A DNA stretch of 64,000 bases from contig OZ012699.1 in NCBI GenBank assembly GCA_963942565.1, positions 26,657,371 to 26,721,370 of the forward strand, read 5' to 3'. The stretch's first letter is position 1. The number at the start of each line of letters is the position of its first letter. The position numbers and the translations under genes were made by a program. Origin of the DNA: Maea johnstoni. Taxonomy: Eukaryota; Annelida; Polychaeta; Spionida; Magelonidae. Positions 30,981 to 39,888 of this stretch are shown here, one piece after another. The notes beneath the pieces were generated by a model. The model worked only from the letters and a program-made list of their open reading frames with translations, was not told the origin of the DNA and searched no databases.

Positions 30981-31365
30981 GATTTTTGTTGTTACAGCCA
31001 AGACCGCCAAGCGGTGAAATTCACTCTAGTCTGGTGGATACATTCGCTCCCCAGTGGCCCTGAAAGGAAATAAATTGTATTTTATGCAATCTTTGATTTG
31101 GCATTGATGGCCAAATTAAAATCCCCGCTAAATAACAGTTATACAGTACCCATATGACTTAATATGGATACTTGAGTAAATTTCCCATCATATTTTGATA
31201 GAGCCCCTATAGATATCACTAGGCAGGCGTTATCTTAATTTTGGAAATCCAAAACATTGCAGCTATGTTGAAGAAAATTTAACTCAAAGATCAGAGATTA
31301 AAAGATTACTAAAAACATTTTGTATAGATAACTCCCACCAACATGGTGCTTGAAGGATAGAAGGA

Positions 31366-31490
31366 AGTGGTTTTTATGTGGCTTTGAACGGCTTAGGTCA
31401 TATCAAGATGAGAATGAAACCAGGAACTGGGAGGAAATTCCCTTCTCTTACTGTGAGAATAGTACAAAGGACCCTTTTAACATAGACAGC
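31366..31490 (-). mobile_element. SINE fragment (family S1)
   Basis: GGCTTAGGTCATAT, then AACTGGGAGGAAATTCCCTT and CATAGACAGCC, match the body of the full copy at 49335-49625. The tRNA-like head is not recognisable. It interrupts sequence shared by the ZNF upstream flanks. Confidence 0.65.
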
Positions 31491-31867
31491 CATCCACAAG
31501 AAGATACCGTATTTGACCAAATAATTGCACACGCGAGTATCAAGTTAGGAAAAAATTTGCTAGAAGGGGTATTGACGGTCTTCTGAATACCTGTACCCAC
31601 GCAGGGCGACGAACGTGGCAACAATCCATAGCCCTCACAAACATGGACGCTTCAGGCTCTCGTGTATTTTGTTATGCCATATCCGAAATGGTGACACCTG
31701 CATTAAAAGTTGTTCAATTGAAGCGCAAGATAGTCCTGGAAAATTGTCAAAAATCCAAAAATGATTGCTCTATCTTTGATTTGTGGCTCAAATCATAACA
31801 TTCCAATTTATTTATTCATTCAGAGTACAAATAGATTTGAAGATTCTCTTAGAGTTTTGTTATGCAT

Positions 31868-31931
<64 letters not shown>
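31868..31931. repeat. (TA)n microsatellite, about 60 bp
   Basis: An alternating TA tract with one internal CA near the start. Tyr/Ile open frames across it are artefacts. Confidence 0.97.
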
Positions 31932-31936
<5 letters not shown>

Positions 31937-32934
31937 TCTTTTTAGTGAAATATGTACATAGGCTTGACACCAAAGCAAAGAACAAAGAACTGACAGCAGA
32001 GGGTAGCGGACTGTAGGGGAGCAGACAGAGTGGTAGCGGACAGAACACAATTCCCATCCAGAGATCCTTCTTGAACTACCAGTTGCCTAAGGGCCTGCTC
32101 TGATGGACATGTGGTCATAGCTGCTGCCACTGACTGCACGCTGTCTCTCATTATAGTATTCTCATATAACCTATAATGTTGGTGGTCAAGGCTGATACCC
32201 ACCCGGATGCAACCAGATGAGGCCACCCCGTTTTCCGACCTTTGACCTCAACAGATGTATGTCACTGAATGCACAATGCACAGTGTCAAGCATGCTTTAA
32301 AATGAGGTAATTAAAATATAGGGACCATAAAATAATAACTACAGACATGAAACATGTAAAATATTAATTGGAGTCTTTCTTATATGGTAAACAATCTGCA
32401 ATCAAACAGCTTTAAACAGGTGACCTTGACCTTTCATGAGACCTGGCTCCTTGTGAATTTCAAGTTTGGCGCATAAGGTCAAACTGGGTCAAGCTCTGTT
32501 CAACATTCAAACAATCAGCAATCCCACGACAAGTACTCTGGCCATAATACCCTATATCTAGCATATATGGAATACTAATTCATCTCATTTTAATTTCTAA
32601 TCATGCTATAATAGCAATTATAGGTATGTCCTGTTGTGCGGTGTGCCGAATAAAGCTTCATCGCAGTTTTGGTGCATAACCACCAGGATAAACTCCACTT
32701 AGCATAATGTTGGCAAACATTCCTATTCAGGAAGCAGGCATTGTTAAGATTGGCCAGGTATGTTCCCAATCATTATGACCATTATATAGCATGCCATGAT
32801 GATAGCTAAGTAAGCCCAATTGATATTCTACAACATCTTAGGATATATTTGATCAAGTGCCAGAAGACTCTGATGAGTGCTTGGAAGCCATTAGTTGAGT
32901 TGTACTCTTAAAATGAGGTGGCTATGTGCATTCT
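31932..32934. other. Gene-free stretch
   Basis: I see no conserved domain, TIR or repeat partner in the window. The minus-strand frame at 31942-32226 is not recognisable. Confidence 0.4.
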
Positions 32935-34330
32935 ACAGAGCCGCTGTGTTCCCAACAACTAAAATCATACTGGGTACAGAGCAGCTCTGTTCCCAACAAC
33001 TAAAATCATACTGGGTACAGAGCAGCTCTGTTCCCAACAACTAAAATCATACTGGGTACAGAGCAGCTCTGTTCCCAACAACTAAAATTATACTGGGTAC
33101 AGAGCAGCTCTGTTCCCAACAACTAAATTTATACTGGGTACAGAGCAGCTCTGTTCCAAACAACTAAAATTATACTGGGTACAGAGCAGCTGTGTACCTG
33201 ACAGCTAAAATTATACTGGGTACAGAGCAGCTCTGTTCCAAACAACTAAAATTATACTGGGTACAGAGCAGCTCTGTTCCCAACAACTAAAATTATACTG
33301 GGTACAGAGCAGCTCTGTTCCCAACAACTAAATTTATACTGGGTACAGAGCAGCTCTGTTCCAAACAACTAAAGTTATACTGGGTACAGAGCAGCTCTGT
33401 TCCCAACAACTAAAATTATACTGGGTACAGAGCAGCTCTGTTCCCAACAACTAAAATTATACTGGCTACAGAGCAGCTCTGTTCCAAACAACTAAAATTA
33501 TACTGGGTACAGAGCAGCTCTGTTCCAAACAACTAAATTTATACTGGGTACAGAGCAGCTCTGTTCCCAACAACTAAAATTATAGTGGGTACAGAGCAGC
33601 TCTGTTCCCAACAACTAAAATCATACTGGGTACAGAGCAGCTCTGTTCCCAACAACTAAAATTATACTGGGTACAGAGCAGCTCTGTTCCCAACAACTCA
33701 ATTTATACTGGGTACAGAGCAGCTCTGTTCCAAACAACTAAAATTATACTGGGTACAGAGCAGCTGTGTACCTGACAGCTAAAATTATACTGGGTACAGA
33801 GCAGCTCTGTTCCAAACAACTAAAATTATACTGGGTACAGGGCAGCTCTGTTCCCAACAACTAAAATTATACTGGGTACAGAGCAGCTCTGTTCCCAACA
33901 ACTAAATTTATACTGGGTACAGAGCAGCTCTGTTCCAAACAACTAAAGTTATACTGGGTACAGAGCAGCTCTGTTCCCAACATCTAAAATTATACTGGGT
34001 ACAGAGCAGCTCTGTTCCCAACAACTAAAATTATACTGGGTACAGAGCAGCTCTGTTCCAAACAACTAAAATTATACTGGTACAGAGCAGCTCTGTTCCA
34101 AACAACTAAAATTATACTGGGTACAGAGCAGCTCTGTTCCCAACAACTAAAATTATACTGGGTACAGAGCAGCTCTGTTCCCAACAACTAAATTTATACT
34201 GGGTACAGAGCAGCTCTGTTCCAAACAACTAAAGTTATACTGGGTACAGAGCAGCTCTGTTCCCAACAACTAAAATTATACTGGGTACAGAGCAGCTCTG
34301 TTCCAAACAACTAAAATTATACTGGGTGCC
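32935..34330. repeat. 41-bp minisatellite, about 34 copies, with higher-order structure
   Basis: The monomer is CTGGGTACAGAGCAGCTCTG followed by TTCCCAACAACTAAAATTATA. It contains a 13-bp hairpin, CAGAGC-A-GCTCTG. Variants recur in a fixed order; the unusual monomer GTGTACCTGACAGC appears at 33192 and 33766, exactly 574 bp or 14 monomers apart, with the same succession of variants after each. This points to block duplications of a 14-mer, not only single-monomer slippage. Peptides read across it are artefacts. There are no spacers, so it is not a CRISPR array. Confidence 0.97.
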
Positions 34331-35074
34331 GTGCAGACCCTGGACTAGTTCAGACATAAACCCTACATATTTTCCCATTTCTGATATCATGTGCAACAAA
34401 GAACATCCACAATAAGATATTGTTGCATGGAGTAAGGTTCAATATTATTGAACAAAGCCTGGACTAGTTCTAGAAACTCTAAGAGTCTAACTCTGGTCTA
34501 CGGTTGATATTTACCATATTAAGCTATCAAGCAGAATATATGTCTCTGATAGTATCTAATGCTATTATAGCCAGTAAATCTTTTCCGTCCCAGAAGAAAA
34601 AGATTTCTGGGGAGAAACTTTCCAATGGAAATATTGATTTCTAGAACTGCATATAAAAATCTTAGATGAATAAAAACAAGCTTCATCTGAGATAAAACAC
34701 AAAAAATCTTTTGAAAATAACCACTTCTCTCTTAGGTAAAAACTTCCACTAAAATTGCGTGCTGTAAAGTACTATCTTGCAGGAATTTTCCAACTAGTTG
34801 CCCTAGCCTAGTATATATAGCAGACATGCATGGTATTTACAAATCAAAGGAAATTGATCTTTATTGATCAAGAAAACCTCATTTGAGGTAAAACACTGTA
34901 AAATACAAATTGTGGTCCTATCTAGGTCAGCTGAAGCAGCTAAGTGAAAGAAAACCTATAGTTGAAACACCAAGACCGCAGGGATTAGATAGTCATAGTT
35001 AGAAAGGGGAAAGGAGTGCTAAACTAGGAGATGTCTTATTCTGAGTGTGTCACCAGCACCACAGCCTTGAGGGT
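34331..35074. other. Gene-free stretch with two dispersed-repeat pieces
   Basis: At 34500-34570 there is a piece of the family at 17160-17470. At 34585-34680 CCGTCCCAGAAGAAAAAG through GCATATAAAAATCTTAG matches 45902-45985. Nothing else is recognised. Confidence 0.55.
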
Positions 35075-35972
35075 ATTTAGATAGTCTTTGGACTTTCAAA
35101 TATCAAGATTCTTTTCATGATTTTACACCTTAACAGTACTACGTACACTGTACATCAGCATAGCTAGCCGAATGTAAGATGAAACCCCAGCATCAGCTGG
35201 TATGATGGTATCAACCTTGTTGGTAATTTGTGAATATTTTTAGTCAAATTTTAGCCTTTTATACCAAAGCTTACCTGAAAAATAAAAGCATGTAAGGGTG
35301 GTGCGGGGCAACATTCAATTTCATTTAATTGTTGTTTTTTAGCGATTGGGGGTATATAGGATGGGTCCAGTATACATCAGTAAGGTCCAAATTTTGCAAG
35401 TACTAAGATTGGAAGATAACAGAACATATGTATTTAAAGCATATTTCAGAGAATGTTGAAACGCATGTTCAAACCTTGCAAAAACATGTTGCTTGGGTGT
35501 AACATTGTTTCTCTCCATTTTTGTCAATTTTCACACCAAGAAGTAATTTGACTCAAAGTTTTGTTTAAATGTCCTCAATGACTTTTATTAGACCTACCTA
35601 AATGTATAAAAGATGTGACTATAACATGTTCCATCAAAAGGACAGAGCACTTCTACTGCAAAAGTATAATTCTGTTACCACTTGACCAGGCCCATGTGTG
35701 TTAAACAAATATTTAGATAATAAGATGTTAACTGAATAAGATAATGAATATGATCCATTGCAGTCAGTACTTCCTCTAACTTGACTGGTTAGAATACAGA
35801 AAATAACAAGTAGATAGACCTAAAGGAATTGTGTACCAATTTTACCTGTCTGCTACCACTGATCCTACACTGTCATTGATTGGGCCTACTTAATACCAAT
35901 CCCTCCTGATCACTACAGTCAACAGATATCACAAATGCGACCATACAGCGCTGTACCAAGGTGGTTTTCAAT
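35075..35972. repeat. Downstream flank of the ZNF duplication, copy C
   Basis: It aligns with copy B (27078-28600) and copy A (3536-4310, 7730-7830). It ends at GGTGGTTTTCAAT, where the 3.8-kb hAT-type element is inserted. The sequence resumes at 39786 with ACTAGATGATTATTTAG, matching ACCAGATGATTACTTAG of copy B. Confidence 0.85.
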
Positions 35973-36229
35973 TAGGGCTGTCATCGATACCGGCGGCATC
36001 GTTGGATCGCTGGCGAAGCCCTAGCGATAATAGATACGCCAGAAATGCTGGGGTATCGATTCGCTATGAAATTCTTTTTAAAACTGGTTGGATACGTTGC
36101 AACATGCCAAAACTGCCGTTACCAACCATAAATTTTTATAATAAAAGTCCAAATCAGTGAGAACTTACCCCAATTCAAAAACGGAAGTTGAATTGAGGAA
36201 GGACGATCTCTGGCGCACTACTGCGCAGG

Positions 36230-36590
36230 TCAGCGCAATGCATTGTGGGGTCCTGTTGAGACGCTGAGCGGCCGCAGCAGCTGGGGCTCAAGCAAGGGCG
36301 GCAGGTTCCGTCGGCGGCGTCGGGACGTCTCCGTCTCCAAACTCTGGGGGCGCTTGGCCTCGGGCGGCTTCTCCAGCTGAGATTCCGTGCTGGAGTTGAG
36401 GGAGGAGCTCTCGACGGAGGTGTTGGGCGTCGTCTGTGGTGTTGGTGCTGTTCAGGATGTCCACGATCTTGGCGAGATGGAGCAGCAGCGCGACCCACAC
36501 AGGACAGGAGAGGCGGCTCAGCAAGCGGCTTCTCTCCGGGGTGCAGGAAAAGATGACCACCAGGGAATACGCCAGCACCAGGCTCCACAC
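36230..36590 (-). pseudogene. Captured host exon with splice acceptor, inside the hAT element
   Basis: On the minus strand TGTATTTTCAG precedes a strikingly GC-rich segment in AT-rich DNA. The first frame encodes a hydrophobic, helix-like stretch (VWSLVLAYSLVVIFSC, then LLLHLAKIVDILNST). After NTTDD the protein-like signal moves to another frame, reading SSSLNSSTESQLEKPPEA and an RRRRRN-LPPLLEPQLL stretch to a stop at 36230-36232. This implies a single frameshift near 36440. The retained intron boundary means it was copied from genomic DNA, not from mRNA. The parent gene was not recognised. Confidence 0.65.
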
Positions 36591-37454
36591 CTGAAAATAC
36601 ACATGATTATGTTCAGAACACATTTAAAAACTCAGGCCTCCATGCTAAATTAAAAAGTTACTGGCCCCGTAGTTACAGAAGGACCAAATTTTTACTGGTC
36701 CTAGAACTTTTTCTCCTAACATTATCAGGCATTTGATGTGCCTGATGTGGGTGAAAACGTGTTAACAAGAATGTCCCCTTATGTTTACTGGCCCTGTAAG
36801 ACCAGTTGAACTCTATTTCTACTGGCCCAAAGCCATTTTTGGGAATTTTTACTGGCCTGGGGCCAGTGGGTCACTAATAGTGATAAGCCCTGAAATTACT
36901 TGAGAAATTTTCTCTACCCCTATAGTACTGAGCAGTGTATAAGCCAGCACTAAACTTGAAATAGACATGACATATGGAAACATTTCAAAAGTATATGGGA
37001 GAAGATTTCAGCGTACAGCATAACCACTTGCAAGTTGCAAGTGAATTCCGCAAAATAAGGCCCTAACTTAACCCGCTCGGCAAGTAATGTTTTGAAAAGA
37101 GTCCTCGCAATGTAACTCACGTGCACCTTTGTTTAAAAGAGTTGTGGGGCAAGTAGAAGTATTGATTGGGCAAATAAACTTAAGGGACAGCTTGCCCAGC
37201 TTGGCAAGTAAAGTTCTGGAACCTATGTTGCACACTGGATTGTCCTAGTCTTTAGATTAGATCAAGATTAGACTGAGACCTGGAATGAGTGTATGTATCT
37301 TTATTGATCAATGCATATGGAATGAATTCAGAAATAATACAGTGCAAATATAATTATATATTGACTATTTGCTTAAGGGCCAATAAATAGAATGGGATTT
37401 TATTCATAATACTTTTTTCTGTAGCCTTACCTTGAGACTAGCCAGTAGATAATA

Positions 37455-37705
37455 AAGGTAAAGGTATTCGGTTTTTGTCTTGTATCCACCAAAATGTTCA
37501 CACGACCTTCCTTCCCTAGCAGGCCTGTACACACAATAATATTGGAGGAAACCTGAGTACCTGGTGTTAACCATTGAGGTACCCAAAACTGGAGACATTA
37601 TCATAAAATAGCTTAAGCTAGCTTCAGACCTGAACCGTGTGCAGTGGTGAGACACAGTGAGCAGTCTAATATGTGTAATATATCAGACCACTCAGCCAAT
37701 CTAAT
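37455..37705 (-). mobile_element. tRNA-headed SINE fragment (family S2) within the hAT element
   Basis: GTCTTGTATCCACC, ATGTTCACAC and CCTTCCTTCCCTAGCAGGCC match 50130-50200. At the other end, read on the minus strand, GGCTGAGTGGTCTGA resembles a Pol III A box of tRNA-Leu/Ser type. Confidence 0.65.
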
Positions 37706-38699
37706 GCTAGAGTTGTGGAACATGACAGGGTTTGGATGGTTTTTCAAAATCTTTGCGTCTTTGCGTGTTGGACCTCAGCATTGAAAGGGTCATACACCTC
37801 TCTTGTAAGCTCAAAACTTTCCAAGAACCCACCGAAACCTAAAACCGAAACTAAAAGTTCATCACCTGCCTAAGATAAGTCCTTTCCTGGCTCAACCTTT
37901 ACATCCCGATGACACAGGAGTGTCTGTCATGTAAGGCCTGATTATTGGCATTAAAAAATGAATTCCTTAGGTACTAACAAACTTAATACATATATATAGA
38001 TTTGAAAAAAAAATTCACTTGCAAATATAAATTCAGATTATTTCTAAAGATATGAATGATTTACGTGTGTTTGTACCTATTATCAATCAACTTACCTACG
38101 AAACCTGTGAATTTCAGCTACAGTATTGTACAAGTTTGATATAACTGAAGTTCCTTGTCACCTAAGTATGGTTATTCTCTAAAACCTGGATATCTCCACA
38201 TCAAATGTGTCACACTGAAAAACAATAACTTTATTTTAAATCAGTCTTACTTTTTAGATTATTTCATTCATTTCAGCGCTAGGTGACATTTATCTCAAAC
38301 TTCATAGTTTACAGTCTTGTGCTGTTCAATATATATTCATGATACTATTTTACACATTTAAACTAGCAATTTGAATTTTGGAATTTGGTTCATCATCACC
38401 TTTCCTACCACAATGCAGCCAAGTTATGACTTGTAACCAGTCAGCAGGGATTGACCTTAACAATTTTTGCAAGGTGCTCTTTGTGCGCCTAGCAAAGAAG
38501 AATCTAGGCTCCCACAAGAATTATCAGGAGCGCGAGTCTTACAATCAGCTCCATTGCAATCAGCTGTCCTGACTGACATCATCCTCGAAACCATGCATAT
38601 GATAAATCTGACTTAATTTCTGAATCTAACTGACATCACTCTTACATATATATATGGTTGGAAGAGTAGGAAGTCTAGGTGCAATTCGGGCGCCTAGGC

Positions 38700-38990
38700 T
38701 CACATGTTCTAGCTTAGAAGACCAACACATGGAATGGAAACCAGCCGGTCAACCTGAACATGCTAGCCTCAACCAGTGTCAATTAATAGTCGCTAATAGG
38801 TGCTCTGGGCACCCCCAGCAGATGGTGGAGATAAGGTTTCTCTGTAATGTAATCGATGCGGGAGCCCTGATTGGTCCTTGTTCCCACGTGACCTCGTGCT
38901 GCTGCCTTATCTGCTAGTCCTGGCATGAGGCTAGCATGTAACTATAGGGCATATAGTAATTGGTCTCTCGTTACATATCCATTCTTTTCT
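38700..38990. repeat. Dispersed segment shared with 5222-5465 (inverted)
   Basis: ACCAGCCGGTCAACCTGAAC and CATATCCATTCTTTTC are complements of text inside the 4322-5964 element. It is nested within the hAT-type element here. The frame at 38654-38917 is probably chance. Confidence 0.6.
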
Positions 38991-39793
38991 TAATCCAAGG
39001 TTCTAGGTGCAGATTTAAAAACCTGGGCACATGTGTGCCTGTTGTGCCAGTTAAGGTTGAATCCTGGTCAGGTATATAAGTTAGAGGAAACCAGAGTGCC
39101 CAACACAGCCTGGTGAATGTCTACATGTAAATATTCATAAGTATATTTATTCAATTTGGTTCATTAAATGCCTTTTTATGTCTCTTTAAATATAAGCCAA
39201 AACTGCCCAACAGCACATCTTACAATAAAAATTCCTTAGATTACACTAATCTTTCCTATTATCGCTATATCAACACCCACTTTCCCGTGTTTGGCTAGCT
39301 CAGACAACTCCAAATAATTTACTGTTTCTACTATCACGTATCATATATTACTTTGTTGTCACATTGGTAATATGTTCCTATCACACTTTTGTTTGACAGT
39401 GATTTTTCACTGAGTATATCAAGCGACATTACCAAGGTTCGTATACCTTCACACCATTCCAATGTGGCGGCAATGCATGTGGCCACCTAGCGGAATATGC
39501 CTACAGAGCCTCGTTCTGACGCATGTCAGAGCAAGGCGTGAATAAGGTCTATAGACATCATTAGCGCTAATGGCGAGATCGCAAATTGTAGGTACCTTTT
39601 AGTTATTGTTAGGGGCGGGGATTGCCGAGGAATAAAAATATAATGCGTGGTGGGCTAATTGCGTATATACTAGCCGAAAACCAAGCGTGAGTGTGAATCG
39701 ATAGCGAATCGAATCGAAGTGCCGTATCGGTAAAAATCTTTTCGATTATCGAATTGCTAAAAAATCGTTAGTGATGACAGCCCTATTTTCAAT

Positions 39794-39888
39794 ACTAGAT
39801 GATTATTTAGTATATGTGCACTTGAGTTGTGCGTGTTGGATACTATTTTATCTCAGTTATATCAGACCTCAAGGTTTTCCCACTTTAC
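39794..39888. repeat. ZNF-C 3' flank, conserved with copies A and B
   Basis: TTTTATCTCAGTTATATCAGACCTCAAGG has counterparts directly after the coding sequences of ZNF-A and ZNF-B, so this is probably shared 3' untranslated sequence. No AATAAA was found within it. Confidence 0.6.

Larger units (their letters stand above)
30041..31365. repeat. Upstream flank of the ZNF duplication, copy B
   Basis: It matches copies A and C around GCCCATCACCTAATAT-like text at 30090-30225 and again at 31150-31260 (GAGTAAATTTCCCATCATAT) and 31320-31360 (TGTATAGATAAC). Between them about 900 bp is extra in this copy, including the direct duplication at 30420-30980. It probably includes the promoter. Confidence 0.7.
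35973..39785. mobile_element. 3.8-kb hAT-type element carrying foreign DNA
   Basis: The ends are TAGGGCTGTCATC in inverted orientation, flanked by the perfect 8-bp duplication TTTTCAAT (35965-35972 and 39786-39793). Subterminal DNA at both ends is rich in ATCG words (GGTATCGATTCGCTA left; GAATCGATAGCGAATCG right). The other two copies of the ZNF flank lack the element and keep an uninterrupted GGTTTTCATTACCAG, so the empty site is visible in the same window. No transposase is recognised. The interior contains a GC-rich host exon fragment (36230-36590), SINE-like DNA (37455-37705) and a dispersed repeat (38700-38990). Confidence 0.85.

Noticed and set aside
27000-31000. A RAG/Transib-type transposon around the RAG1-like domain
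   Set aside because: There is no catalytic core, no RAG2-like kelch protein and no terminal repeats bracketing the domain. It belongs to a duplicated zinc-finger gene.
33990-34187. Repetitive protein read through the minisatellite
   Set aside because: The 41-bp period shifts frame at each unit; the open stretch is accidental.
32935-34330. CRISPR-like array
   Set aside because: Monomers are contiguous 41-bp units without spacers, in an animal genome; it is a minisatellite.
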